64,000 bases of DNA from JAAFHB01 sp942493325 (GCA_942493325.1 OW818689.1:1612001-1676000); one strand, 5' to 3'. Shown: positions 14,176-23,694, counted from the stretch's first letter. Program-made: numbers and translations. Notes: a model not told the origin generated them from the sequence alone.

Positions 14176-14673
14176 ATGGACTTCCAGACACCTCATGAAG
14201 TGGCCAGCTATATGTGCGGATTAATTCCTACTGCTGCAGTAACGGTTCTCGAACCAACGCCCGGGGAAGGAAATATCCTGAAATGTCTCGATGGCTACCA
14301 GGTGACAGCTCCGGAAAATTATTTTGACCTAAAGCCAAACCGATTCGATTGCATTGTAATGAATCCTCCTTTCTCTTCAAAGTCTGCTTTTGGAATACCC
14401 GATCATTTAGATCTTAAAGGAATGAAGTTGGGTTACTATCTGCTCGACGAATGCATGAAACGGTCGGATAACATTATCGCCTTAATGCCATGGTTCACCA
14501 TCGTTGATTCGGATGTCCGTCAACGGTACCTGAAAACTTTTGGGTTAAAATCAATTACCTCATTACCCCGGAAGACATTCCAGTATGCCCGAATTCAAAC
14601 CTGTGTACTCGAATTGGAGAAAGGTTATACCGGTGAAACTAAATTTCATGTATTCGATTTATTAACCAGATAA
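14176..14673 (+). CDS. Small adenine-N6 DNA methyltransferase
   Basis: 165 aa. Motif I is VLEPTPGEGNIL (about 23-34) and motif IV NPPFSSKSAF (about 58-67), the NPPF signature of amino-methyltransferases. FDLKPNRFDCIVM links them. The target-recognition region is minimal, so it may be an orphan enzyme modifying phage DNA. Starts 4 bp after the radical SAM gene. Together with Dcm it suggests heavy marking of virion DNA. Confidence 0.75.
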   Translation: MDFQTPHEVASYMCGLIPTAAVTVLEPTPGEGNILKCLDGYQVTAPENYFDLKPNRFDCIVMNPPFSSKSAFGIPDHLDLKGMKLGYYLLDECMKRSDNIIALMPWFTIVDSDVRQRYLKTFGLKSITSLPRKTFQYARIQTCVLELEKGYTGETKFHVFDLLTR

Positions 14674-14684
14674 AAAAACTCATC

Positions 14685-14999
14685 ATGTTTTACATTATTT
14701 CATTGAAACATACTTATAAGGGTGAACAGTATCTGTCGCTTTGGCGGGATAAAAATGCAGGATATGTCTATGCTAAGGAAGGAGCAGGATTGTACGAAAC
14801 ACCAGAACCTGGTTATCACGATTCCGATACCAATATGCCAATTTCGGAAGACGAGGCAAACAAATTATTCGTTAAAACGCCAAATGATATTTATGGAGCA
14901 TTTGTACATCTGATACCCAATACAAAACCGGTATGGGAAGCACTTGGTGTTAAAATGACCAAACGCGGATTACAGAAATTACCGGCTAAAACCAAATAA
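14685..14999 (+). CDS. Hypothetical early protein
   Basis: 104 aa. YIISLKHTYKGEQYLSLWR and DKNAGYVYAKEGAGLYETPE suggest a small beta sheet; the C-terminus is basic. Similar short proteins are frequent in phage replication regions, without known function. Confidence 0.5.
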   Translation: MFYIISLKHTYKGEQYLSLWRDKNAGYVYAKEGAGLYETPEPGYHDSDTNMPISEDEANKLFVKTPNDIYGAFVHLIPNTKPVWEALGVKMTKRGLQKLPAKTK

Positions 15000-15007
15000 T
15001 TAAAATC

Positions 15008-15247
15008 ATGTGTGACTGTATTGAAAAATCAGAATTAAGATTGAGGGGAGTTTTTGAGAAGGAAGTTACCACAACTGAGTATGTAACCGTTGACTTAAAC
15101 AATAAGTCATTGATGCTCGACTCAGGACGCATACAGCTTTATGGTATTGCTGAAGCAACCTACAAATTAGGTAAGCAAACGCGTAAATGGAAGAAGAATA
15201 TCCTGTTTCACTTTTGCCCATTGTGTGGCGTTAAGTACAATCAATAA
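15008..15247 (+). CDS. Small zinc-finger protein
   Basis: 79 aa. Two cysteine pairs, MCDC at the N-terminus and FHFCPLCGVKYN at the C-terminus, could bind one zinc between them. The centre is a beta-rich segment (YVTVDLNNKSLMLDSGRIQL). Probably a DNA or protein adaptor. Family not recognised. Confidence 0.5.
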   Translation: MCDCIEKSELRLRGVFEKEVTTTEYVTVDLNNKSLMLDSGRIQLYGIAEATYKLGKQTRKWKKNILFHFCPLCGVKYNQ

Positions 15248-15258
15248 ATCATTTAGTT

Positions 15259-15522
15259 ATGGAAAAAGAAATTAAAATGGCTGCAAAGCTGTACAAATGC
15301 CGGGATACTGCCAAAAGTTTTTTAAGAGACGAATACCCGACGAAGCTTAAACCTTATACGGATCTTTTGTTGGCAGTAATGAGGGTGAATAACCTTGAAG
15401 CAATACCTGCTTTGCTTAAAATAAGCGAAACGGATACCTACCAGAATAATCCGCTGGGTCAAATGATGTTCATGGCTGCGGTGGTCGAGATGATGAAGCC
15501 AACGGATTGTAATTTGAAATAA
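15259..15522 (+). CDS. Hypothetical helical protein
   Basis: 87 aa, all-helical (LKPYTDLLLAVMRVNNLEAI, LGQMMFMAAVVEMMK). Closely spaced in the early operon. No catalytic residues or domain recognised. Confidence 0.5.
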   Translation: MEKEIKMAAKLYKCRDTAKSFLRDEYPTKLKPYTDLLLAVMRVNNLEAIPALLKISETDTYQNNPLGQMMFMAAVVEMMKPTDCNLK

Positions 15523-15544
15523 TCAATACTATAACAACTAAAAA

Positions 15545-16039
15545 ATGAAATTCAAAGTATCGGCAGGAAATGAAACCTATGAAAAATTCATGGCATTAAG
15601 AGAGAAAATAGATTTAGTCAATACAGAATCCGAAGCTGTTGTCGAAAGTTTAGGCGGAAAAAGGTATTGTAAAGGGCATAACGTTGCCTATGGTGGTATT
15701 GCAGCTATACAGTTCCTCCGGCAACCACCGCAAGGATTTAAAATGGTCGGTGAATCATATCGAAATCTTTACTACCCAAAAGCAACACAAAAAGAATTGA
15801 TTAAAAAATTCAATTTACTTCCAACTATCAGATATGATGAAATAAACGATATAGTAAACTTCCATGCTCCACAAACCATAAATAGCGGTGAAGGTCTACA
15901 GTGGATCAGTTGTATCGGTTTACACTGGGGGAAAGAGGATGTATTAATCACAATACCTGATGGTGCAAAATATACAGCCCCAAAACATGTAATTGAAATT
16001 TTGGAATCGGAATACGAACGTTTATCCAATAATCAATAA
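15545..16039 (+). CDS. Hypothetical early protein
   Basis: 164 aa, soluble, with KGHNVAYGGIAAIQF and WISCIGLHWGKEDVLITIPD. Domain not recognised. It ends 10 bp before the ASCH-like gene in the same operon. Confidence 0.5.
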   Translation: MKFKVSAGNETYEKFMALREKIDLVNTESEAVVESLGGKRYCKGHNVAYGGIAAIQFLRQPPQGFKMVGESYRNLYYPKATQKELIKKFNLLPTIRYDEINDIVNFHAPQTINSGEGLQWISCIGLHWGKEDVLITIPDGAKYTAPKHVIEILESEYERLSNNQ

Positions 16040-16049
16040 TCAATCAATC

Positions 16050-16658
16050 ATGCCATCACTAAGCTTTCAAAAACAATTTGTACCGGGGATCCGCGCGATG
16101 CTTGATAAGGATTACGCTACCCGGCTAAAGATTAAACCCAAGACGACAACCATCCGGGCAACCCGGAAACGGCCTTTCAAAAAAGGGGATAAACTGTTCC
16201 TGTTTACCGCCATGCGAACAAAGCAATGCCAACGCCTGGGAACGGTTATCTGCCTGAAAGTGGAAGCGGTCGCTATGGACGAGGGGGATATTATGGCTAA
16301 TATGCAGGTACATGTCAGCATCTCCATTGATGGGATACGGCTTACGGATAATGAGGCAGAGCGTATTGCGCGGCAGGATGGGTTTGAAAATTGGGAAGGG
16401 ATGACGGCGTGGTTCAAAAAAATGCACGGCATCCCATTCACCGGCCAGCGGATTCATATGGACAATACCTACGACCGGAAGTATTACCTGCATAAAAAAA
16501 CGAAGGATCTGAATCTGAAGGTCCGTCTGACAAAACTCGAAAAGACAATCGAAATCACCACCGAACAGGTTGACGAGGTGCGCAAAAGCAAGCACATTAC
16601 TGAACTGGCCAAAAAATATCAATACGGAGTACAATTCATTAATCCATTATTCAAATGA
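16050..16658 (+). CDS. ASCH/PUA-like domain protein
   Basis: 202 aa from ATG 16050; a longer upstream frame overlaps the preceding gene and is rejected. The N-terminal half has the ASCH pattern: LSFQKQFVPGI, TTIRATRKRPFKKGDKLFLF and TAMRTKQC. ASCH folds bind RNA or modified nucleotides and can have hydrolase activity. The C-terminal 60 residues are charged and helical. The gene after it overlaps by 4 bp. A role in RNA or modified-base handling is inferred from the fold. Confidence 0.6.
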   Translation: MPSLSFQKQFVPGIRAMLDKDYATRLKIKPKTTTIRATRKRPFKKGDKLFLFTAMRTKQCQRLGTVICLKVEAVAMDEGDIMANMQVHVSISIDGIRLTDNEAERIARQDGFENWEGMTAWFKKMHGIPFTGQRIHMDNTYDRKYYLHKKTKDLNLKVRLTKLEKTIEITTEQVDEVRKSKHITELAKKYQYGVQFINPLFK

Positions 16659-16978
16659 AAACAACTGAAAATTATTCGAATATCATTAAAACCGCATTGT
16701 TTATACAGCGTGCACTTGTCTTCCTAGTATTTATGTCAGCAATAGCTTGTGTATTGTCTCTATTTGGATTGATCAGCCAATTTGATTTCAGGTTGATCGC
16801 GATTTTCATCCTTCTCATTTATTTGGGGCTGCAAGACTGGGAACGTAACCTTTGGCGATGGCTTATTGAGAAATATGAGGAAGAGCAGAAACAACAGGAT
16901 TTGGAAAATGAGGAACTCTTAACCCTGTGCCACAAGTTAAACACTCAGATTGAGAAACAGAAACTATCAATTCATTAA
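16655..16978 (+). CDS. Two-transmembrane protein with coiled-coil tail
   Basis: 107 aa. Two hydrophobic segments (LVFLVFMSAIACVLSLFGLI and LIAIFILLIYLGLQ) are followed by a charged coiled coil (YEEEQKQQDLENEELLTLCH). The architecture suits a membrane anchor for a cytoplasmic complex. Coupled to the ASCH gene. Confidence 0.55.
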   Translation: MKTTENYSNIIKTALFIQRALVFLVFMSAIACVLSLFGLISQFDFRLIAIFILLIYLGLQDWERNLWRWLIEKYEEEQKQQDLENEELLTLCHKLNTQIEKQKLSIH

Positions 16979-16990
16979 TCCATTATTCAA

Positions 16991-17671
16991 ATGAAACTAA
17001 TTATTTATCACGGAAAGCAAGGCACAGGTAAAACCACACAACTCGAAGTTGCCGCCTATTATAATGCAGGAGATTGTGATGTACAACAAATTATTAAGGA
17101 AAGGTTAGTAGTCACCAACCATGGACAAAGAAGCCAGTATATAGACGAATTCAATTTCAAAACCGATTTAAAACTGATTGATCCAACCGCATGCGACTGG
17201 ATATTTATAGCAACACAAAATCTTCCAAAGGACTACGGAAAAAAGATTTTCAAAAAGTTTGGTATGGAAGTCGATGTTTTTGCAGTCCGCGAAACCATGT
17301 TTCCACTGTGCAATTATATGTTCGAGGAAATTGATGGTGTTATTGCTGACTTTGGCGCAATGAGTGAACATTATTATACCAGGGAGGATCTCATTAAAAA
17401 ACTATCAATTAACCCATCAAAAGAAGTGACCATCGAGGATGTTGAAAGCATGGCGCTTTTCCTTGAGCAACATGGAACCATCCGACCTAAAAACTTCGGT
17501 GAGTGGGGTCTTGACTGGTATCATCTTCAGGTTTTCGGGGAGAAGTTCCGTAATATGACGGATAATAAATTGATGGTGACCGAAAATGAAGCATGTGCCA
17601 TTGTCAATTTTAACGGCTGTGAAATTCCCTGGATTGAGGATACCTTTTTCAGTCTGTTTGTAGAAGAATAA
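16991..17671 (+). CDS. P-loop NTPase
   Basis: 226 aa. Walker A GKQGTGKTTQ lies at residues 8-17. DWIFIATQNLPKDYG supplies a hydrophobic strand at the place of a Walker B or sensor, but a clear DE pair is not visible. The size and N-terminal P-loop suggest a DNA-maintenance ATPase or a nucleotide kinase-like protein. It sits two genes before the primase-helicase, so a replication role is plausible. Confidence 0.6.
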   Translation: MKLIIYHGKQGTGKTTQLEVAAYYNAGDCDVQQIIKERLVVTNHGQRSQYIDEFNFKTDLKLIDPTACDWIFIATQNLPKDYGKKIFKKFGMEVDVFAVRETMFPLCNYMFEEIDGVIADFGAMSEHYYTREDLIKKLSINPSKEVTIEDVESMALFLEQHGTIRPKNFGEWGLDWYHLQVFGEKFRNMTDNKLMVTENEACAIVNFNGCEIPWIEDTFFSLFVEE

Positions 17672-17691
17672 TCCTTTCAAAACATCGACCT

Positions 17692-18051
17692 ATGAATGAT
17701 CTATTTACTGACACAGCCACAGCAACAGCGACCGAACAGGAAGTTACCACTGTGAACCAGGGCCGTTCAACATCACCCTATTTCTGCATTATTCAACCCT
17801 CTTCCCGCTTTGATATCATTCCTGGACAACCGATCAGGTGCATCAATCCCAAAACTAAGCGGATTACCACCGGGGTAGTCACAAAACATTACTGGACCAT
17901 CGATTGGGATGAAATGCCCATCTGGGCCGAAGTGCAATTACTGATTCATTACGGTGTAGAACCTAAATTACTCAGAACTGCACTCCTGGCTTCCGATCCG
18001 GGGTTCAAAGATTCGTGGGCAAGACTAATATTAATTAGAGAAACTATTTAA
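17692..18051 (+). CDS. Hypothetical protein upstream of primase
   Basis: 119 aa. A Thr/Ala-rich start (DTATATATEQEVTT) precedes a compact domain (IIPGQPIRCINPKTKRITTG). It ends 4 bp before the primase-helicase start, so the two are in one operon. No family recognised. Confidence 0.5.
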   Translation: MNDLFTDTATATATEQEVTTVNQGRSTSPYFCIIQPSSRFDIIPGQPIRCINPKTKRITTGVVTKHYWTIDWDEMPIWAEVQLLIHYGVEPKLLRTALLASDPGFKDSWARLILIRETI

Positions 18052-18055
18052 ACCT

Positions 18056-21000
18056 ATGCAAGTTAAAGAAGCAATAGACCGACTAAAAGAAAACATTGTC
18101 GAAGTGGTTAGCCACTACGTCGAGCTAAAATCACACGGACGAACACAGGAAGGATGCTGCCCTTTTCACAACGAGAAAACAGCCTCCTTCAAGGTCTCTG
18201 AAACGAAAGGAATCTATAAATGTTTTGGTTGTGGCAAAGGTGGCGATGCGATCGCCTTCATCATGGAGCATGATAAGGTTGAGTTTATGGAGGCCGTTAA
18301 AATAGGGGCCCGGAAACTAAACCTACAGGTTGATTGGAACGTCGAAAAAAAGGATTTTAATGTTGCCGAGTATCAGCACAAAGAATCGTTAAGGATACTA
18401 TGCGGAAAGGTGGCCACCTACTACCAGCAGTGTTTGCGCGAAAGTAAAATGGCATCAGATTACATCACGAGCCGTAATTTCAAGATTGACGAAATAGCCG
18501 AGGATGATCTGTTGATGATCGGGTATGCTCCTCCGGGCAATGTATTACTCGAATGGGCAAAGAAAAACAACATCAATATTGCGTTGATGAAGGAGGCAGG
18601 ACTGATTGACCGTAACGCCGAGCGTCAACAGGATTATGATTTTTTCAGGGATCGCATCGTATTTCCTATTTGCGAAAAGACCGGCAAGGTGATTGGTTTT
18701 GCCGGTCGTGCTCTCAAGTACGAAAAAGGGGTCTCGAAATTTGCGAAATACATCAATTCACAGGATTCTGAAATATTTAACAAAGGGAGAGAGCTTTTTG
18801 GTCTGAATGTAGCCAGACAGTCCATCAAGGTTGATAATCGCGCCTACCTGGTAGAAGGCAATTTCGACGTGAAACGGTTGCAAACAATTGGAGTAAATAA
18901 CGTTGTTGCTCCATGCGGTACTGCTCTAACCATCGATCAGATCAGGTTACTGAAGAACTACACCAAAAATGTAACGATCATTTACGATGGTGATGAAGGC
19001 GGACATAAGGCAATCGACCGAAATGGTGAACTCCTGGTTAAGGAGCAATGCAATGTGATGGTGATGGAAATCACAGAAGGGGAAGATCCGGACACATTAT
19101 TCGTCTCGCTCGAAAAATTCGACGAATTCAAAGAGAAAAAGCAGACCGACTATATCTTATACAAAGTGAGAAATGGCGAGGATAAATGTAAAAATCCTGC
19201 CTTTAAGTCGGAGTTTATGAAAGAAGTCGCGTCGCTGATAATGCGTTACGATGAACCATCTATTCACGAAATTTATCTTGATACGGTTTCTGCGATCATC
19301 AAACCTAAAAAAGCATGGCAGGACTATCTTAAAAACATTGCTGCCGAAAAAACACCGGTGGAGAAAAAGCGGTATATCCCGGAGGGAATATCTGCAGCAG
19401 ATCTTGCAGAACAGGGATTTTATATCGAAAACAACTGTTATTTCTTCAAAAATAAAGAAGATTTCATTCAGCGCAGTAATTTCTCCTTATCCCCAATTTT
19501 CCATATTGAGAGTACAATTAATGCTAAACGGCTGTACGAAGTGACTAACAGCTTAGGAATGGTCCGTGTAGTGGAGATTCCTCAAAAGGATATGATTGGC
19601 CTGGCTGCATTCAAGCTACACATTGAGAGTCTTCCAAAATGCTGGTTCGATGGCACTGAGACTGATCTTAACCGGCTCAAACGTACGCTATTTGAAAAAA
19701 CAGAGTCGTGCAAGGAAATTACCCAACTGGGATGGCATAAAGATGGGTTCTGGGCGTGGGGTAACGGGATATTCAATGGCGATTTTATTCCGGTCGATTC
19801 CTACGGGATAGTGAAGCATAACAAGCACAATTACTATATCCCTGCCTTCTCGAGTATTTATCACAACGAGGAAAACCTGTACCAGTTTGAACGCAAGTTT
19901 ATTCACATCGAGGGGAATGTCACGCTGAAGGAATACGCGGTTAAGGTTGTGAAGGTCTTTGGCGAAAACGCCAAGATTGCGCTCTGCTTCTTTTTTGCAG
20001 CAGTATTTCGTGATGTTATCGTGAAGCGGACCGGAAACTTTCCAATCCTTAATATGTTTGGTCCGAAGGGAGCCGGGAAAACAGCCTGTGCCGAAAGCAT
20101 CGTGCAGTTTTTTGGCCGTCTGGCCAAAGCTCCCAATGTTCATAACACTTCGAAAGCGGCATTAGGTGATCACATGGCCAGCAGTTCTAATGCAATCGCC
20201 CATATCGACGAATACCGGAACGATATCGAGATGGAAAAACGGGAGTTTTTGAAAGGGATGTGGGACGGAACCGGTCGCACCCGGATGAACATGGATAAGG
20301 ACAAAAAGAAAGAGACTACATCGGTTGATCAGGCGCTTATCCTTACCGGTCAGCAGATGGCTACAGCCGATATAGCGCTATTCTCACGTTTCATTTTCCT
20401 TTCTTTCACACAGACGGAATTCAGCGAAGAGGAGATCATTGAATTTGACAAGCTAAAAGACATTGAAAAACGAGGACTGACGCATATCACACATCAGATT
20501 CTCCGATTGAGAGGTGTATTTCAGGATACATTTTTCGCCAAGGTAAAGGAAGTGACCGAGAAAATGCGCAATCTGATGGGTAGCGAAATCATCGAGACCA
20601 GGATATTCAACAACTGGCTATTCCCATTGTCCGCATATACCACCCTGAACGAACATCTTGAATTGCCATGGGATGAATCCGAAACCATAAAGCTGGCCGT
20701 GCGATTGATGATTGCCCAGAACAAGGAAACCAAGAAGAATGATGACCTCGGTAACTTCTGGAAGGTGATCCAGTTCCTGATTAGTTCGAACATGTTGTTT
20801 GACGAGGGTGATTATAAAGTTGCGTACAAGGATAAGCTCGTACGCACTTACTTCGAAAATGGTGTTTGGGGCAAGGAAAGCATTGAATTACCAGGAACAA
20901 CGGAACTGCTCTACCTGACCACGAGCAGGGTATTCTCTTTGTATAAAACACAATGTCTCCGTGAGGGTGATAAACCATTGCCCGAATCGACCATTGCCTA

Positions 21001-21262
21001 TTACCTCAAGAACTCCCCGGCATTCATTTGTGAGACCAAGAAGGAATCGTTCAAGAAAATAGATCCAAAGACGGGTCAGCAGGAGGAGAACTGGGAAACA
21101 AAGGAGAAGAAGCGCACGAGCACTACAGCACTGGTATTTCATGCAGCGAAGACCGGACTCACGTTTGGCACGAACCTGCCCGCCGAAGGTGTAATTAATA
21201 ATGCCGGGACCGGGGTGCTCAATTTTCCAAGCGATGGCATAGCTTCAGAATTAGCGTTTTGA
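18056..21262 (+). CDS. Primase-helicase fusion
   Basis: 1068 aa. A CHC2 zinc finger (Cys35-x2-His38 ... Cys56-x2-Cys59, in CCPFHNEKTASF and KCFGCGKGG) precedes a TOPRIM primase core (VEGNFDVKRLQ, then NVTIIYDGDEGGHKAI with the acidic triad). The C-terminal half contains Walker A FGPKGAGKT (about 668) and Walker B IAHIDEYRN (about 714), which fits a DUF927-like or superfamily 3-type helicase. It synthesises primers and unwinds phage DNA. An iteron region directly follows, which fits initiation there. Confidence 0.9.
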   Translation: MQVKEAIDRLKENIVEVVSHYVELKSHGRTQEGCCPFHNEKTASFKVSETKGIYKCFGCGKGGDAIAFIMEHDKVEFMEAVKIGARKLNLQVDWNVEKKDFNVAEYQHKESLRILCGKVATYYQQCLRESKMASDYITSRNFKIDEIAEDDLLMIGYAPPGNVLLEWAKKNNINIALMKEAGLIDRNAERQQDYDFFRDRIVFPICEKTGKVIGFAGRALKYEKGVSKFAKYINSQDSEIFNKGRELFGLNVARQSIKVDNRAYLVEGNFDVKRLQTIGVNNVVAPCGTALTIDQIRLLKNYTKNVTIIYDGDEGGHKAIDRNGELLVKEQCNVMVMEITEGEDPDTLFVSLEKFDEFKEKKQTDYILYKVRNGEDKCKNPAFKSEFMKEVASLIMRYDEPSIHEIYLDTVSAIIKPKKAWQDYLKNIAAEKTPVEKKRYIPEGISAADLAEQGFYIENNCYFFKNKEDFIQRSNFSLSPIFHIESTINAKRLYEVTNSLGMVRVVEIPQKDMIGLAAFKLHIESLPKCWFDGTETDLNRLKRTLFEKTESCKEITQLGWHKDGFWAWGNGIFNGDFIPVDSYGIVKHNKHNYYIPAFSSIYHNEENLYQFERKFIHIEGNVTLKEYAVKVVKVFGENAKIALCFFFAAVFRDVIVKRTGNFPILNMFGPKGAGKTACAESIVQFFGRLAKAPNVHNTSKAALGDHMASSSNAIAHIDEYRNDIEMEKREFLKGMWDGTGRTRMNMDKDKKKETTSVDQALILTGQQMATADIALFSRFIFLSFTQTEFSEEEIIEFDKLKDIEKRGLTHITHQILRLRGVFQDTFFAKVKEVTEKMRNLMGSEIIETRIFNNWLFPLSAYTTLNEHLELPWDESETIKLAVRLMIAQNKETKKNDDLGNFWKVIQFLISSNMLFDEGDYKVAYKDKLVRTYFENGVWGKESIELPGTTELLYLTTSRVFSLYKTQCLREGDKPLPESTIAYYLKNSPAFICETKKESFKKIDPKTGQQEENWETKEKKRTSTTALVFHAAKTGLTFGTNLPAEGVINNAGTGVLNFPSDGIASELAF

Positions 21263-21363
21263 TTTTCCAAAACCCCCCGCACCCCCCGAAAGAAAAACCC
21301 GGATAAGAAGAAAATTTGAGGAATTGAGAAAAACATTAAATATTTGGTCAGAGGCTATATTTA

Positions 21364-21607
21364 CTTACTTCGCTTACTTCGCTGCTTTTTTAATAATAAT
21401 CTAATACTTAAAATAATGATATATAATAAATTAAACATCAAAATCAGCGAAGTAAGGCCTTACTTTTTTCGACTTCGCTTACTTCGCCTTACTTCGATTT
21501 TGATTTTTTACAACAATTGATATTTCTTACTTCGCCGCTTTTACGCTTGCAACGGAATGGACTTCAATAACTTAACCCGAGCGAAGTAAGCGAAGTAAGC
21601 GAAGTAA
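21364..21607. repeat. Iteron array, probable replication origin
   Basis: About nine copies of the 9-mer TTACTTCGC on both strands: plus at 21365, 21374, 21479 and 21527, variants at 21470 (CGACTTCGC) and 21489 (TTACTTCGA), and minus at 21447, 21581, 21590 and 21599. Several are exactly 9 bp apart, head to tail. The centre forms a large inverted repeat, with ATCAAAATC/GATTTTGAT ends at about 21438 and 21495, flanked by AT-rich DNA. It lies 100 bp after the primase-helicase stop, the classical place for a phage origin. Confidence 0.75.
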
Positions 21608-21751
21608 GGGAAATAGGTTCAAGGTCAGGAAATTTAATTTTTTTGCGAAAAAAGGGGCAAAAAACAGACTTTTAGAACAAAATATTCGAATTTATTCCGA
21701 GGGGAGAAAGCCCCGCCAACAAAAAAGCCAATAATTAATATTAAAAATTCT

Positions 21752-22033
21752 ATGAATGCTATCTCATTCTGCCGACCGGCACCACCACTCCCGGAGACAA
21801 TTAACCGGGATCTTTTGATTGTCCAGATGCTAACGCTTGAGCAATATATTCGGGAAACCCACCCGATTTTTGAAGAGGATCTTTACATGGGACTGCTCAC
21901 TAAGCTGGCAGTAATTTATTACCAGGTCAATCGTTTTCCTGCAGTCGGGAGAACGATCTATTACAGCAGTATCAAACCTTCGTTCGTTGCGCCGGAAAGG
22001 AAGAAACAAAAAAATAGTATTAACCAATTATAA
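21752..22033 (+). CDS. Hypothetical protein after the origin
   Basis: 93 aa. It starts with a short hydrophobic-proline stretch (ISFCRPAPPLPETINR) and is helical after that (LLIVQMLTLEQYIRETH). First gene after the iterons; 10 bp before the HD-like gene. Function unknown. Confidence 0.5.
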   Translation: MNAISFCRPAPPLPETINRDLLIVQMLTLEQYIRETHPIFEEDLYMGLLTKLAVIYYQVNRFPAVGRTIYYSSIKPSFVAPERKKQKNSINQL

Positions 22034-22042
22034 ATCAAGAAA

Positions 22043-22636
22043 ATGAAAGTAGGAACTAAATCAGTATTGTTTGGAGCGCACTGCTTCCTTGTACACCCGT
22101 TCTTCGTATTAGCAGCATGGATAAAATTATATGGCTTCCCATGGGATCCTCGTCTTTGGGTTGCCTTTTTCGTTCACGATTTGGGATACTTGGGAAAACC
22201 TAACATGGACGGCCCGGAAGGTGAAACTCATGTAGAGTTGGGCGCCAGAATAATGGGAATATTCGGCACAACATGGGCAAACTTTTCACGTTATCATTCC
22301 AGATTCTATGCAAAAAAGGATGGAGCCAACTATTCCAAATTGTGTGTGGCTGATAAGTTGGCAATTTGCCTTGAACCTGCTTGGCTTTATTTGCCACGTG
22401 TTAATTGGTCCGGAGAAATTCATGAGTATATGAAACTTGCAGGTGATCGTGAAGCTAGGGGAGAGCAAGTGGATAAATATGAGAGTATGAAATTGAACTC
22501 GATAGATCAAAGAGAATGGCATAAAGGTGTTCGGTCTTATATGTTCAGATGGGTGGAAGAACATGTGGATGGTCGAAATGATACATGGACACCTGATACC
22601 AAAAAAGCTATTGATGCATCAGGCGTTTGGCAATAA
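22043..22636 (+). CDS. HD-domain-like phosphohydrolase
   Basis: 197 aa. HCFLVHPFFVLAAW, FFVHDLGYLGK (the HD pair) and THVELGARIM supply the His/His-Asp/Asp ligand pattern of metal-dependent HD phosphohydrolases; SKLCVADKLA gives the later Asp. Phage HD enzymes often degrade nucleotides or alarmones. The specific substrate cannot be read from the sequence. Confidence 0.65.
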   Translation: MKVGTKSVLFGAHCFLVHPFFVLAAWIKLYGFPWDPRLWVAFFVHDLGYLGKPNMDGPEGETHVELGARIMGIFGTTWANFSRYHSRFYAKKDGANYSKLCVADKLAICLEPAWLYLPRVNWSGEIHEYMKLAGDREARGEQVDKYESMKLNSIDQREWHKGVRSYMFRWVEEHVDGRNDTWTPDTKKAIDASGVWQ

Positions 22637-22685
22637 TGGATGGTTTATTGAAATGTGTATAAATAACTAATAATCAATCATAATA

Positions 22686-22868
22686 ATGAAAACGCAAAAT
22701 GTTTATGGTGTAGAAATGACTGAATTAGAGAATATGATCTTCAGTAAATGGGTTTCAAATAATGGGATTGCCATGAATACAAAAACCATTGAAGAAAGAA
22801 GAAAAATTACCTCAGATTGGTTATCCAGTGAACAGAACAATATTTTAAACCATGACACAGATAACTGA
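22686..22868 (+). CDS. Small hypothetical protein
   Basis: 60 aa, helical (ELENMIFSKWVSNNGIAM). Overlaps the next gene start by 17 bp, showing coupled translation. No motif. Confidence 0.45.
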   Translation: MKTQNVYGVEMTELENMIFSKWVSNNGIAMNTKTIEERRKITSDWLSSEQNNILNHDTDN

Positions 22869-23124
22869 TCTTCGAAACATAGCTAATGCTGCTATAAATG
22901 GCAACATTGAAGAAGTTCGCCAGTTGTTAAGCAATGGCATTAATTACCATCTGGCTTACCTATATGTTGAAGCTTTTCACCAGGACTATAAAGCCAGTGA
23001 ACTTATTCTGAATGAAGCCAGATGTAAATGCGGGAATCTCGCTTCAAAATGGTTACCCGAACCCATCTGCGGAGCATGCAGGTTCAGCAGATCAATGAGA
23101 CAAATAGAATACGGTAAACAATAA
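22852..23124 (+). CDS. Small protein with ankyrin-like start and zinc ribbon
   Basis: 90 aa. ANAAINGNIEEVRQLLSNGI resembles a single ankyrin helix pair, followed by RCKCGNLASKWLPEPICGAC, whose two Cys pairs (CKC and CGAC) could bind zinc. Function unknown. Confidence 0.5.
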   Translation: MTQITDLRNIANAAINGNIEEVRQLLSNGINYHLAYLYVEAFHQDYKASELILNEARCKCGNLASKWLPEPICGACRFSRSMRQIEYGKQ

Positions 23125-23136
23125 AATCAACTATCA

Positions 23137-23574
23137 ATGAAAAAACAAAGTGAATTAAAATGCTATGAATGTTCTTTGGATAGAAAACATTGGACACAAG
23201 TAAATGCAACTTCCCCGGGAAATGCAAAATCGCAGTTTCTCCGCTATTTAGATGGCGTTTGGGGTTATACAATGGTATTATGCCGTATTATCGGACGACC
23301 TCATACATCTGAAGAATTCAAACAGAATGCAAAGTACAGAGGAATTGACTTTGCATATTGTGGAATGGTTATCGATGTTAACGGTATAAAAGGCGTGATT
23401 ACCGGACACAACGACAGCGCAAATTTGAATGTTCTTTTTACAGAGGGGAAATATAAGGGTCAAACACTTAATTGTCACCCGAACTGGAAAACTACATATT
23501 ACGATTCAAAAGGAGAAATTATAAAAACATTTGAGGAGTCGCCATATTCGAAGTTGTCTTCTTATCAGGAGTAA
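23137..23574 (+). CDS. Hypothetical protein, last of the early operon
   Basis: 145 aa. The N-terminal half (CYECSLDRKHWTQV then SQFLRYLDGVWGYTMV) and a beta-rich C-terminal half (MVIDVNGIKGVITGHNDSAN, TLNCHPNWKTTYYD) appear as two small domains; the second looks KOW or SH3-like. It closes the early run before a new promoter. Confidence 0.5.
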   Translation: MKKQSELKCYECSLDRKHWTQVNATSPGNAKSQFLRYLDGVWGYTMVLCRIIGRPHTSEEFKQNAKYRGIDFAYCGMVIDVNGIKGVITGHNDSANLNVLFTEGKYKGQTLNCHPNWKTTYYDSKGEIIKTFEESPYSKLSSYQE

Positions 23575-23651
23575 AGTTGGACGTGGTGGACTTATTGGAC
23601 GAATTGTGGAAAAGCACTGCTTTGGCGGGGGTTTTTATAAGATAAATTTTG

Positions 23652-23659
23652 TATATTTG
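23652..23659 (+). promoter_or_regulatory. Bacteroidetes -7 box before the 195-aa gene
   Basis: TATATTTG matches TAnnTTTG. No good -33 TTTG lies at 19-21 bp upstream (the nearest TTTG is 27 bp away) and the phage TGTCCTTT box is absent. It may be a middle or activator-dependent promoter. Confidence 0.35.
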
Positions 23660-23694
23660 AATGCTCCTGCCGCCGTGGGGTTTTCGTTCATTTA

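Noticed and set aside
21364..21607. CRISPR array
   Set aside because: The 9-bp units occur in both orientations without regular spacers; they fit iterons.
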